Shown here piece after piece: positions 9,801 to 19,772 of a stretch of 64,000 bases of DNA. Origin of the DNA: Amphibalanus amphitrite (taxonomy: Eukaryota > Arthropoda > Thecostraca > Balanomorpha > Balanidae); NCBI RefSeq assembly GCF_019059575.1, contig NW_024881780.1, positions 1 to 64,000 of the forward strand, given 5' to 3'. A program made the translations under genes and the position numbers. Positions within the stretch are counted from its first letter, which is position 1. Every line of letters begins with the position of its first letter. A model generated the notes under the pieces. That model was not told where the DNA came from. It ran no database searches and saw nothing but the letters and a program-made list of their open reading frames with translations.

Positions 9801-12743
9801 AATCAGCAGCAGTACTGGTAATCACGATCCCATTAAAAGAAAGAAAAAACTTCCGAAACGCTGGCATCCAACGTTACTATCTTTATTTCGCAAGGCTCGG
9901 ACTCACGTCAACTCCTAATAATTGTTAGTGCCAAGGCTATACGAGTAGAGCTCCGTTTGTGCATTAATGTGGTTGGGAGGCGAGCCGTGACACGTGAAAA
10001 TGTTCTCAACGTTACATCAACATTCGATGAAAAGAAAATTTTAAACTTTATTGGCATCACGAAAAAGGCAATCTTACAGACCGCCAACTGGAACAAATAA
10101 GGAACGGTCTTGAGTCACATAAAATCTGCATTTCCTAAGCATGTGGTTATCCATCTTAGTCGTTTTAACTGCAACATAAAGCGGACAACGGTTCGGAAAA
10201 GCGGATGCCATTTTCCAGGAGCTTGTGTCTGCGGCTGTTTCATAGCATATGACCACAAGATACGCCTTTATGTGAGACAATGCAGGACATTCAATTACCC
10301 CATATATAAAAAAAACGAAAATACATAATCATCATACATATGCATAAAATGTATGCAAGTTAAATTCTTATTATGGGTAAAAGAAATTGCGGCTGATGCA
10401 ATAGGCCGTTTGTGTTGCGCATTTACTGGATGAGCTATCTGGAGTATTCGTCGAAAAGAAAGCCTCCAAAAATGCGTATTAGGGTACTCATCCACAAATA
10501 ACTATGTGTGAAAGTTCAGGAGCAACGCCATTCATGACAAATTTGTCGCATATCTTTCGTACGAGCTTCAAGAGCATTTAAAATAGTGTCGAAGGTCTCA
10601 AAATCGCAATGGGGAGCAATTTGTAAGCCCCTTCTCTCGCGGCATAGGAATGGCATCCGAGTACCCGTTATTTCTAAAACCATGGCACAAATCCCCCCCC
10701 CCCCCCGGTCGTCTCCACCACGACCTTACCTTGCAAATCTAGGTCACCAAGGAATCGCCAACATCGTGCCAACATCGTTGGGAGCCCTCCATCCTTCAGC
10801 GTCCTCTCGGACCTACCCCACCCACCACACAGCGCCATCTATGGCCCGGCCTGACCACATCTGACCGAGCTTTACCGCACCCCACCCAGCCTCTGAGTCT
10901 GGGACTGAACCTAACCCCACCCCACCCAGCCTCCGGGTCTGGGACCCACCTTTTTCAGCTCTGCCAGGTCGGAGGCCAGGCCGCGCAGCTGGACGCGCGC
11001 CTCGAAGCTGGCCCGGTCGACCAGTGGCTCGCTGGGCATCTTCTCCTGCAGATGTGAGACGGCCTGCGCGCCGAACCGTCGCCGCTTCCGTCCCTCCGGC
11101 AGAGGTCCGTTCAGCAGTCGGTTGGTAGGTGGTCGCCGGTAGCAGTAGTTCTGTAGACAGCAGCGCCGGCAGACATCGGAACTAGGTGGGGTAGAGGACC
11201 TTTCGCACAAACACACACGCCTGCACGACTGATCATACAAGTACACAAGATTATCCAAGTCCCGGCTTCCACAACATTATACCCAAGCTTACGAGACCTT
11301 CCACGCAACCATCTACATACTCGTATACCTGGTGACTGGCGGGACCTCCCATACAAATACCCTCTAGATGTCTTCCGCACAGGCACCCTTTAGTTCCATA
11401 CCTGCGGAGTATCCACTCGTGAGAAGGCCACCGGCGGGATGAACAGGGCAGCCGGCCGGTCCGGATAGGCCGTGTCCATGCACGAGCTCGGCACAATGTC
11501 GTCGTACATGGAGCGGCCCTGGTGGTCCAGTGGCAGGAACTGGAAGTCACACATGTCTGCCGCCAGAGGGGGGGGGGGAGTCGGTGTCATCGGAGGTGGC
11601 TCGACCGAGGCCGGCTAGGGAGACAGACAATCGGAACGTCAACACTGAACACTGCATAACTGGTAACTATAAAAAGTAGACGAGGTTTAGGTATTCGTTG
11701 GACTTTCGCGAAAAAAAAATCAAAAAGTATGTTCATAGAAATAAAAACCTATGCCTGGCGGTTGATAGTTGTGAGTTGATAGTTGTTGATAGTTATGTGA
11801 GGTAAGTAAATAGGTACTGCATCCGTGAAAAGCTGAAAGAAGTTAGCAAAATATCCAACGCATAAACATGCCAGGATGTAACTCACTTGTGAACTTAAAC
11901 ACCTTCGTACAGACACCGAGTAGCTCCGTACTGTAGACGGGCGGTTCTGCGGAGTTCTTCTTTTTCCGGCGTTTTACCTTCAACAGCAAACCTGCAAAAT
12001 GCATGAGCTCATTGGGCTAGCATGTTGCAGACAGCACCGACCATGCAAAGAGCATCAGCAAGCTTATTAGCTCAGCTGTTTCTAATACCATACTCGTATG
12101 ATCTCTTGAGCAACTGAGCTAGAACTGTATGACAATAATGCATCCATTGACCACCATCCTAACATGATTGAGATGAACAATAAAACTGAAGCTCCAGGCC
12201 ACTGTTCTGTTACACCGCAGCTTTCTGTCTAATCAGCTCACCCTGCATGTCTTTGGGCTCTGTGCAGGTGGGCTTGCTGAACACATCGTCTGGACGGAAG
12301 CGCAACTCCAGTCGCCTGTTGCTTGGATCTTCAATTACCTGCGTGTGAATCAGATAGCAGTCAAGAAAATGAGCCGCCTATTACCAGTCACAACACCAAA
12401 GCTTGGGATAAGTATTTATCAATAGGTAATACAATGTGTGTTCTTATAGCAATGTTCATTGCAGATTAAAGAAAGGCATTAGGCCTGAACACCAGTCAAT
12501 AAATAACATCTAAAGATTCCATCACAAAGAAAAATCCCATTAACCTACCTCATTCATCCCAAACAAACCTATTCCATTTACGTAAGACATAAGGTATAAA
12601 TTTAGTTGCATATAGCTCACCTTATTTATGGTGTCTATACCACCTAGACAATTAATAGCTTTATCTTCATCCTTCACAACTGCTGGATATTCAATGCAGA
12701 TTATCTTAGCTGTATCCTTGGGGTTCAGCCAGCTCTGAGCCAT
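889..12743 (-). CDS. GTF3C5: General transcription factor 3C polypeptide 5 (TFIIIC subunit), 3' part off window
   Basis: GTF3C5 (yeast Tfc1-like) is a subunit of TFIIIC, which binds the A and B boxes of tRNA genes and recruits RNA polymerase III in the nucleus. Six exons join in frame with consensus GT/AG sites: 12743-12621 (start ATG, seven bases after an acceptor at 12751-12752, so a 5' UTR exon probably lies upstream), 12338-12242, 11991-11887, 11556-11402, 11150-10950 and 1140-889. They give 311 residues in the human order: IICIEYPAVV and LGG near the N-terminus, RLELRFRPDD, LLLKVKRR, MCDFQFLPL...MYDDIVP, LFIPPVAFSR, then LFEERPVMSR...AYYFNTGPWRNMW and LGYDPRTDP. The last GPWR/GYDPR block is the best conserved signature. 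The C-terminal acidic part lies below base 889, beyond the window. The intron between 10950 and 1140 is about 9.8 kb and is filled with transposons. The gene call is firm; exact exon edges are read from splice consensus only. Confidence 0.93.
1141..2188. other. Intronic stretch, nothing recognised
   Basis: Part of the large GTF3C5 intron between the last visible exon and the TIR transposon. I see no coding exon, RNA gene or clear repeat here. The longest minus-strand reading frame, 788-1288, is an out-of-frame shadow of the GTF3C5 exon. Confidence 0.5.
2408..4952 (+). pseudogene. LINE ORF2 remnant: endonuclease C-terminus plus reverse transcriptase
   Basis: The first open frame (2408-3109) contains the end of an apurinic-type endonuclease: LVTGDFNFDLF, then SLLDNIY and SDHFPIYLTL. 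The next frame (3147-4952, 601 residues) holds the reverse transcriptase: YRPISLLPVISKLLEK, NQFGFRKGMGTH, LDIRKAFDTV, GVPQGSILGPLLF and the catalytic YADDT, followed by the thumb and a C-terminal domain ending INQY. A single frameshift near the A-run around 3040-3060 separates the two frames; the 3147 frame reads upstream into sequence that continues the linker. The RT frame itself is uninterrupted, so the copy is fairly young. The endonuclease lacks its N-terminal half, so it could not act on its own. Residues upstream of about 2490 in the first frame are probably flanking DNA. Confidence 0.85.
2490..5278 (+). mobile_element. CR1/L2-like LINE, 5'-truncated, with 3' UTR
   Basis: Non-LTR retrotransposon copy. 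The left edge is approximate (2480-2515), where endonuclease homology begins. The coding part ends at 4952. The roughly 320-bp 3' UTR carries a stem-loop, GGGCACTTGGAGCGCCCG to GGGGTGCTCCGAGTGTCTGG (about 5170-5230), and ends in a short ATGATGATGAT tract, both typical of CR1/L2-type 3' ends recognised by the reverse transcriptase. The first half of the endonuclease and any ORF1 are missing, as expected of 5' truncation. It interrupts the 2189-6285 element, so it is younger than that element. Confidence 0.85.
6286..8410. other. Intronic stretch, no gene seen
   Basis: Still inside the large GTF3C5 intron. Nothing coding is recognised. From about 7890 to 8420 there are scattered GGAACGGAAC pentamer-type repeats and runs of TGATCAGTGATCAG (about 8231-8295), a short low-complexity patch. 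Confidence 0.45.
8411..8652 (-). mobile_element. piggyBac-like (TTAA) family, left-end fragment in reverse
   Basis: Reverse-complement match to the left end of the copy at 51131: it shares GAAAGTTTCGTCGCGATCGG, CCGCTTTTTACGCGAGTTAT and the CGCGATTC...GGCCAAACATGG block. It ends in CGGGCGAGGGATAA (8641-8652), a decayed form of CGAGGGTTAA, behind a C-run hairpin. Only about 240 bp remain. Confidence 0.75.
8690..9455. repeat. Tandem array of a 214-bp unit, about 3.5 copies
   Basis: The landmark TTCATCCCTAGGGTGTGCC recurs at about 8738 (diverged), 8952, 9167 and 9381, a spacing of 214-215 bp. Each unit also holds TATGAAACC(A/T)G(C/T)CAGAG, CGACGC(C/A)TCGAG and AACGCAGAATAAATT(A/G)GTATCGG. The last two copies are the most alike, and divergence increases to the left. 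The array breaks off at about 9455. No coding potential. Confidence 0.85.
9456..10949. other. Intronic stretch, no gene seen
   Basis: Nothing coding is recognised. A 10-13 base C-run lies at 10691-10704. Close to the GTF3C5 donor, the phrase ACCCCACCCAGCCTC(T/C)G(A/G)GTCTGGGAC occurs twice in tandem (about 10880-10946), so the second copy abuts the exon at 10950. Confidence 0.5.
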
Positions 12744-12750
12744 CTTTGAT

Positions 12751-13329
12751 CTGCAAGCAGACAATAAGCACAGGTGATTTAGTGAGGGTACCACTTCAGA
12801 AAAGAGGTCTCAACCGTCTCATTGGCAGCCAGAGCATGGATTAGAAACACCACAAGATTGAGGATTAGGAAGAGGATTAGTAGGAAGAGAATTAGCAATA
12901 CCCCATCCATGGCCTGCTGTTGGTGATTAGCCTGTTGATGACAGGCAACAGACAGGCATCCAGCCCTGAAGACTGATTTGTGTAACTATGAGTATTGGGT
13001 TGTTTGGAGCTCTGTTGACATTCACTGAAAAAAAAAACATGGATGAGAAGTGCTGCCATTGCTACCAAATCATTTGATGGAGTTCAAGATGGTTGAATCA
13101 GGGAGCCTAGCAATTAGCTGAGAGCCTTGGTTGCTCTCTTTTTTTGCAAAGAAACAATTAAACAAGTTTTAATTTCCTTTCATTTTGGTAAGACAACAAA
13201 GGACCAGTAAACAAATGAAACAGTGGCAACTGAGCCAGTGGCCTGAACCAGTGGACAACTGCCCTAGTTGAACAATAAACAACTGAACCAGTACAAGTTG
13301 GCCAATGGCCATCTAAACCAACTGGCCAT
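12751..13329. other. GTF3C5 upstream region with degenerate CAACTGAACCAGTG motifs
   Basis: No exon or core promoter could be assigned. From about 13195 to 13315 there is a degenerate run of CAACTGAACCAGTG-type units, the same motif that forms long arrays at 46130-46360 and 46935-47400. It directly adjoins the T2-like element at 13330. Confidence 0.5.
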
Positions 13330-13783
13330 TTAAAGGAAATAGTTCACTTTTAACATGGGGTTTTGAACTGGAATAGCAGTTTCGTAGCTTGAGCTGAGAC
13401 TAGCACAAATCAGGAGCTCTTACGGCTCAACGATCACCCTAGACGAAGATATTCCATTTCTCGTTCCGAAAAGAGTGCCTTGCAGAGGAATGTGTGCCTT
13501 GCACACACAGGAATGCAGCCACGTCATCGTCAGCCAATCAGCATGCTGCTTACAGCCAATGCAGCATGCGTAGGTTTGAACTACACAATATGATTGGTCC
13601 ACGCGTAATAAGCTTCCGCGTCAAACATTATTTTACATATAATATAGTTCGTCCTATATTAAAATATAGAAAATAATTGTTTTTACAAAAAGGTTTTATT
13701 TTATTTTCTGATCATTTTGAGCATAACAAATCATAAATCCATAGCAAAATACTAATTTCAGGAAAGTGAACTGTTTCCTTTAA
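13330..13783. mobile_element. T2/Kolobok-like MITE (TTAA, AGGRR ends)
   Basis: The left end TTAAAGGAAATAGTTCACTT (13330-13349) matches the reverse complement of the right end AAAGTGAACTGTTTCCTTTAA (13763-13783). TTAA targets at both edges with AGGRR just inside are the hallmark of T2-type MITEs mobilised by Kolobok transposases. No coding capacity; 454 bp. Confidence 0.75.
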
Positions 13784-13817
13784 GGCCACAGACTACAGAC
13801 CCAGTGCATAATTCACT

Positions 13818-13870
13818 CACTGGCATTGTAGCATCAGGGTAAGTGAATCCCTGATGCTACAATGCCAGTG
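13818..13870. repeat. Perfect 22-bp inverted repeat with 9-base loop
   Basis: CACTGGCATTGTAGCATCAG (13818 onward) pairs without mismatch with its complement ending at 13870. The loop is TAAGTGAAT (13840-13848). It could be a small fold-back element or a transcribed hairpin; the sequence alone does not decide. Confidence 0.8.
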
Positions 13871-14567
13871 CATCATGTACATATCTCCTGACTTGGAATT
13901 CAGTGGCAGCTGATTTATTATTCCTAAGCATCTTAGTTTTTAGCTGGAAGGTATGGTAGCCTCCAGGTTAGTTGGGTTAGGGTATCGACTGTTTCAGTTA
14001 TGATGTATGCAATGGTTCATTGTCATTTGCCAGTTTGTCTATCACTGGTTTAGGGCACTGTTTGTTCACTATATTATATTTGCAGGGTGCTACCTTGCAG
14101 CTCAATGCATTTTTTGCTTCTCATTGGTTGGATTAACAATGGACCAGTGAAATGAATGAAGAAATGGCTAAGCATAAAGCAATGTGAGCAAGTGACCTTC
14201 CATGTATGGATAAACTGGCAGCATGCTGATAAAAATTATATTATAACTTAACAGTGCTCAGCATCGTGACTGAATCAACGATCCTTCGCCAAGACTGCAA
14301 AGTATAAAAATCACAATTGTCAACAAGATATTGTTGATGCAGACTGCAAATGCACTCTTCTGATGTAAAGTGGTGTGAATTTGCAGTAGTGAGGTCCTCA
14401 ATATTAGAAGAGCAGTGGCCATTGCAATAACAGTGCTGCTGCTGTGCTGGCAGTTTGAGTTGGCACTGCATTGTCTGAAAAAGATGCATGAGAGTGTAGG
14501 ATACACAACAGTGTCAGCCAGGAAGAATTGACCTTGTAAGTTGTAAGCAGTTTTGGCTTTTGTCTTT

Positions 14568-15066
14568 GGGTCTGTTCCCGTCGCTCCTCCCAAAAAATCT
14601 CGGATGAGGTTGGATGAGCTTGGAGGAGAGCCGTTTCAGAGGAGCCACGGGAACATTTTCGCGAGGAAATCAGCTGTTTGCGGGGTGTAACGGTCGGCGA
14701 TTTATGGCGCGCAAACATAAATCAAGAGATAATAATCGCTTTCTAATAAAATAACCTTAGATTAATATCAAACATTACTATTTAAGATATCCAATCGTCA
14801 TCAATCACTAAAATCATTTCCACTTCCCTCAAATCTCATTTATAAACAATTCACATTTGTATTACGTGCGCCAAATATGTCTACGCAAGAGCCTCCTCCA
14901 AAAAACCAACTTTCGTTTGGGATGAGGGAGGAGGCAAATAGTGGTGGTGAGATGTGAAATCAAGATGAGCTTGGAGGAGCTTGGAGGAGCGACGGGAACG
15001 ATTTTTTGAAACGAGAGGAGGTTAGAGGAGCTTGGAGGAGGCTAGAGGAGTGACGGGAACAAACCC
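14568..15066. mobile_element. MITE with GGGTYTGTTCCCGTC inverted ends
   Basis: The left end GGGTCTGTTCCCGTCGCTCC (14568-14587) mirrors the right end GGAGTGACGGGAACAAACCC (15047-15066). A TTT flanks both sides, compatible with a 3-bp target duplication. The interior is rich in TTGGAGGAG units. The ends resemble PIF/Harbinger MITEs, but that assignment is tentative. Confidence 0.65.
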
Positions 15067-15669
15067 TTTATCTCGTCACAGCACAGCAGCTAGGTTATGC
15101 TGGCCTCTCTGACCAAAATTACTAGGTAATTCTCATTCTGTAACAAAAGTTCTAGGTCCTGTTTGGTGCAAGCTGGTGTGGATTTCCAGCTTGGTTGGTG
15201 CAGGCTGGTGACCAGACTTGAAAAATCCATACACTATGCCAGACGCCTCACGGACCAGGATTCGTGCACTGAAATTTGGCGGACCACGGAGGCACGGAAG
15301 TGATTCTGTCCCCGATTCTGTCCCAAAATTTAAACTTATTAGAGGCTGCCTTTTAGGTTATTTTTAGGGCTGTTTTAACTCGAGCCTGCAAAACATAGCA
15401 AGGCTTGACTGTGACGAAATGTGGGGGAATAAATTCACAATTTATTAGCAAACCACACAGTCGTCAGTCAGGGGCTGACACAATTTTCTCAGGGCAGAAC
15501 CAAAGTTTTTTTCTACATGGTTGCTCTACATGCTATTCCTTTGGCTCTACGATATAGGGAACTAATAAACCAGAAATTATTTACAAAAAAAAACATACAT
15601 CAGTACGTACCAATTATAGAATTATTTCTCTATATACCGTGATAGAATTCAGTGAGGCACACTGACACA
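15067..15669. other. Intergenic, nothing recognised
   Basis: No ORF, RNA gene or clear repeat could be supported here. Confidence 0.4.
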
Positions 15670-15670
15670 C

Positions 15671-16029
15671 AGTGCTGTTCACGGACACCTGCGGTAACTG
15701 CGGTAGCTGCGGTAGATCGCAGGCTGTAAGTCCCGCCCACTTGTGCGCACGTCATCACGCGTTCGTCTGAGGTTGGTCTGAGGCGGCCGTGTCAATTTTC
15801 CGCCCAAGTTACACGAATGCGCAACTGCCGCGCCACTTTGCATGACAAATGGCTCCTGCGGCCGCTGCGGTCGGATCGTTTCGACCGCAGGAGACGCAGG
15901 CGACCGCAGCCGGCCGCAGCCGTATGACGTCACACCACCCGCCCCATCCCCACTTTCTGTGACGTCATTACCCGGCTGACCGCCGAGCCGCAGCTACCGC
16001 AGCTACCGCAGGTGCCCGTGAACAGCACT
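15671..16029. mobile_element. Fold-back MITE with CTGCGGTAGCTGCGG arms
   Basis: AGTGCTGTTCACGG followed by ACCTGCGGTAACTGCGGTAG (left, from 15671) is mirrored by CTACCGCAGCTACCGCAGGT and CCGTGAACAGCACT (ending 16029). The arms are about 45 bp. The interior has further CCGCAGC/GCTGCGG pairs and two TGACGTCA sites (15925-15932 and 15960-15967). Non-coding. Confidence 0.7.
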
Positions 16030-16639
16030 ACGATTGCGCCAAGGCCGCTTGCGCTGGAATCGTCGCTAGAGTGTTGTGATAGTTGATTTGTTGTTCCCGC
16101 CAAATTTGAAGTTTTCCCTTTATCAGAGAAAAGGCAGCTTCAAGCTTCAAGATAGCATTTTTGAAAAGCTTACTTAAAGTGACCATCCCACCTTAACCCG
16201 GCCGGGCCCGGGGGGTAATCCCAACCACCGCAGCCCGGGGGGGGGGCGTTTTTCGCCCCCCCTGTCTAACTCCGTAAATAAGGGAGCTACGGAAACAAAA
16301 GCGATACCAAGCGAAAGGTCCTTACGAGACGATTCTAAAGCACCTAAAATTTCTGACCTCAAGTCAATTTTCAAGGTCAGAGGTCAAGGTCAAAGGCAAA
16401 AACCGGCACATGTGTAGTGATCTCAAAGTAAGCCTTCTAGAGGACGGCAGGCTGCATCAAACCGGCAAAATTGAGTGTCAAACGAAAGAAGAGAATCTGA
16501 GAATTCCGAAAATGTGCTTAAAATTAAATGTCAAGGTCAAGGTCATGCTCAAAATTGACCTTAAACTTGGCACTTTTTCGCACATCTTGCGTGCTAGCTT
16601 CCAAGATGTTTTGAAATGTTTTGAGGCTTATCAGTTCCC

Positions 16640-17845
16640 TACCCAGTAAACATGCCGACGTCGGCCCTACGTCGGGCCGAGGCTCGGCCCGACGTCGGCC
16701 CAGCGTCGGTTCAACCTCGGCCCGACATCGGCTGGACGTCGGATATGCCCGCATGTTCCGACGTCCAGCCGAAGTCCAACCGACGTCGAGCCGACGTCGG
16801 GCCGAGGTCGTTTGCCGAGGTTGACGAGATCGTTTGTCGTTGGACCGACGGGGCCGACGTCGGCATGTTTATTGGAACAACGCGCCAAAAATATCAACCG
16901 GCGGTGGGATTCGAGCCCCCCAGTCGCCGACGTCGGCATGTTTACTGGGACAACGCGCCAAAAGCATCACCCGGCGATGGGATTCGAACCCCGTGTCATT
17001 TGAACGCGAGGCTAGTGCGCTAACCACTACACCACGCAGCCAGATAGCAAACTTGGTTTGTTTTGTTGTGTTATGCCCTTTCGGTCTGACAAGACCATTT
17101 CAGAGCCGGAAGGATGATAGGATGGAGACATTGGTCTTCTTGGCGAGCACCCTGGGTCCAGTTCATATAGAGTCCCTGGTCCCATTGCTGTTACGTGGCA
17201 CTTATTGGAAAGGGCGACCCCACAATGGATTCATAAAGCCACTCTTACATACCTGCATCAACGTTTCCCAAAGTGTCCCTTTGATAAGTGGCACTTTGGC
17301 AAAGTGACACTTGCCGACTGGCCTTTCTATATGAACTGGGCCCGGCCCTGGTGAGTTGCCGGGGCTGAGCCTGACCAAAGGATAGGCCGAGCAGCCCCCA
17401 AGCACTCACCACACCCGGCTACGGGCGAGCTCGGCTTACGGGTAATCCCAAATGGGATAAAGTTTCCCGTCCAGTCCGGATCAGGGGGTTGCGGCGTGGA
17501 GGAAGATTTGAGTTTCCTGAGGATATTTTGAATACTCTTTATGAAACATGAAACATGTATTTTATATTATTTTAACGGTCAAAACAGCGGCCGATTTCGG
17601 TCCGACGTCGCCCCGACGTCGGCCCGACGTCGGCTGGACCTCAGCAATTGATCTCGGTCCGACGTCGGCCCGACGTCGGCTGGACATCGGCTGGACGTCG
17701 GTACATGCGGGCATATCCGACATCCAGCCAACGTCGTGCCGAGGTTGGACCGACGTCGGGCCGACGTCGGCATGCCGATGCCGAGTTGCCGACGTCACCC
17801 CGACGTCGGCCGACGTCGGGCCGACGTCGGCATGTTTACTGGGTA
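16640..17845. mobile_element. Composite of CGACGTCGG palindromic elements with TA-flanked inverted ends
   Basis: TACCCAGTAAACATGCCGAC (16640) and its mirror GCATGTTTACTGGGTA (17830-17845) enclose two blocks of degenerate CCGACGTCGG(C/G)CC repeats (16650-16950 and 17590-17835). TA at both edges would fit a Tc1/mariner-type target. An inner terminus, GCATGTTTACTGGG, at 16930-16943 suggests two elements side by side. The 17050-17550 part contains a second inverted pair (GGTCCAGTTCATATAGAG / CTATATGAACTGGGCC). Several short ORFs here are shadows of the repeat. Confidence 0.7.
16972..17042 (-). repeat. tRNA-derived SINE head or tRNA pseudogene
   Basis: On the minus strand GGCTGCG begins at 17042, an A box TGGTGTAGTGG lies at 17034-17024 and a B box GGTTCGAATCC at 16990-16980. 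Spacing is normal for a tRNA, but the 3' acceptor arm (CGCCGGG) does not pair with GGCTGCG and no sound anticodon stem forms. It is therefore not a working tRNA gene. The sequence runs on into GCGCGTTGTCCCAGTAAACA. A second, degenerate B box with the same downstream sequence lies at about 16903-16912. Confidence 0.65.
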
Positions 17846-18655
17846 TTTGTGGTTCATCTTACGATACAAGGCTGCTCAAAGGTCAAGGTCACAGAAGAGT
17901 ATCCCTGCTAGAGGCTATTTCACTGATTCAAGTTAGTAATAATAAATAAGATAATTTTGCCGTCCAGAAGCTCTAAATGAAGGCTTATAGGAAAATAGAT
18001 GCCAGATTCGTGATCAGCGGGTACAAATCCATCATAAATGACCTCTCATGTGTCAAGGTCAACCAGAGGTCATTCGAGGTCACATGAGGTCAACATAAAA
18101 CTTGACCTTTTCCGAACAAAATATTTATCATTCGACGCGGCTTGACAAGGCGAATGCGATGGTACCATTGCCGTAGCTCTAGGACCTTTTTTGTCGAAGT
18201 TATTTGCGAAAAACTAAAACCACATTTCGGGGTCATTGACCTGACCTCTGACCTCGGGTCACCAAAACTATTTTTCTATTTTTCTCTAGGTCAGACGCTA
18301 CACAACCGTGCTCGTAATTTGTCTTTATCTCTAAAACTATATTTTTAGCAGCTATTTGAAGTTTGCGTTGGTGACGCCGAAGTTTGCCGTGCAGGGGTCT
18401 AGAAAAATGGACCTTGTGACGTCATCAATGGGGCTAGGTCCAAATTTTTTACTTCAAAAGATGTCAAATTGATGGGAAAAAAGGTACTGAAAGTTTCGCT
18501 TTCCTATCCCTAAGTGTTCGGGAGCTATCGCAAATATTCACCAGGGGGGCGAAAAACGCCCCCCCCCCGTGCCCGCGAGGGTTAACATTAGTTTTGAGCT
18601 GAGATAGCCAAATTGGTGGCCATGGCCTGCAAATACCGGTTTGGCATAGAAATAA

Positions 18656-19291
18656 AGACTACATAGAAGGGACAGCTGCCTCTGCGGCATACGTGAACTG
18701 CGCCGCCATTGAGCCAGTCAAGGACTGTGGTTGTTTACATTGGACCCTATGGCGGAATCGTGTAGTTGGGTGCTTTCGGGCGCGCTCAGCTCCGCTTCCG
18801 GGGGGGGGGGGGGGGGAGGGCCGGTATCACGACACCACATCGCCCTCATCGAGAACTTCAACAACTCCATCACACGAGATGGACAGCAGAAGCAGCACCC
18901 ATGCTCAAACTGGTCCACCGCCATCGTCAGGTGGTGGGCCGCGAGAAGAAGGCTGACCTTGCCAAGAATGTGTTCTGAGTTTCTGTTAGGCCTAGGCAAG
19001 TAATTGGTGGCAGAGAAGTGACTCACTTTGCATTCAGTTGTGATCCAGTTCACTAACTCCCAGTAGATAATTCGCAACAACCCAGAACAACATGAAGCGT
19101 TATCCGGCGCGACCCCTAAAACTGACTCGTTCGTTCTCATTTTTTCTTGGTTTCATGTTCTGTTGTTAGGGACTCAAGGGAACATGTGTCTCTACGGTTT
19201 CAATGGCGTTGGTACTTTTGGGACAGGCTAATGCCGCCCCCCGTAGGCGGAAAATGTGCCGCCCCTGTGCTTGACTGCCCCCACCCTATCG
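18656..19291. other. Intergenic with a long G-run
   Basis: A G-run of about 20 bases lies at 18799-18819. No gene is recognised. The ORFs crossing this stretch depend on the G-run and show no family match. Confidence 0.4.
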
Positions 19292-19311
19292 AAATCCTAG
19301 ATCCGCCCCTG
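19292..19311. mobile_element. Solitary hAT-like terminus
   Basis: AAATCCTAGATCCGCCCCTG ends here. It is the usual right end (CAGGGGCGGATCTAGG in reverse) of a common hAT-like group. No partner end was found in the window. Confidence 0.45.
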
Positions 19312-19312
19312 C

Positions 19313-19772
19313 GAGTCTCTCGAATCTATTATTGAATCTGTTATTAAATCTAGTTATTGATAAAACTTTTTTTTGTAAAAACGGCCATTTTTCAGTTTCT
19401 GCCCTCTGGAGCCTAAACCGTTGACCTGAGGTCAAATCTGAGACATATTCCAGAAAGAGGGCTAAAGGGGCTATCGAATGCGCTATCCCGCGGCGCTGTA
19501 GCTCTATTAGTTCCTGAGTTATGCGCCGGTGTTTCGAAAATTGTTGAAATAGGCAAAATTTGAACTGTGACGACCTCTGGCGACCTGACCTTTGCCCTAA
19601 CCTAAAAAATGACCTAGGTATGTTCTTCATTATTTTTGACGCTCTTTCGATTGCCGCCTACCGCGTATCGCTGCATGGCCCCGGAGTCGAGTTAGACGGG
19701 GGGGGGCGTAAAAACGCCCCTCCCCCAAACACACCACGGAAGACTCAGACCACCAGCACGGCGCGGACTAGC
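19313..19772. mobile_element. piggyBac-like (TTAA) family, right-end fragment
   Basis: Closely parallels 280-640: CTATCGAATGCGCTATCCCGC, GCGGCGCTGTAGCTCTATTA, TGACGCTCTTTCGATTGCCG, then a G-run, CGTAAAAACG, C-run hairpin and CACCAGCACGGCGCGGACTA, a decayed GCGCGGGTTAA end. The left half is missing. Confidence 0.7.

Larger units (their letters stand above)
16193..18585. mobile_element. piggyBac-like (TTAA) element with nested insertions
   Basis: TTAA at 16193-16196 and 18582-18585. The ends CCCGGCCGGGCCCGG and CCGTGCCCGCGAGGG carry mirrored hairpins: G-run CGTTTTTCG C-run on the left and G-run CGAAAAACG C-run on the right. The interior has TTCAAGGTCAGAGGTCAAGG-type half-sites (about 16370-16400) and GACCTGACCTCTGACC (about 18238). 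Its middle is occupied by the CGACGTCGG palindrome composite at 16640-17845. Confidence 0.8.
16174..18655. mobile_element. T2/Kolobok-like element split by a TTAA insertion, right end lost
   Basis: TTAAAGTGACCATCCCACC (16174-16192) and CATTAGTTTTGAGCTGAGAT (18586 onward) are two halves of a sequence that is continuous at 45845-45900 (TTAAAGGGACCCTCCCACCT then TAACATTAGATTTGAG). Between them sits the element 16193-18585. Homology to the 45845 copy fades near 18655, and no right-hand terminus was found. Confidence 0.8.

Noticed and set aside
16972-17042. A functional tRNA gene
   Set aside because: A and B boxes are present but the acceptor arm does not pair and there is no anticodon stem.
18693-19140. 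Frames across the long G-run (Gly-rich or Pro-rich)
   Set aside because: Depend on the homopolymer; no family similarity.
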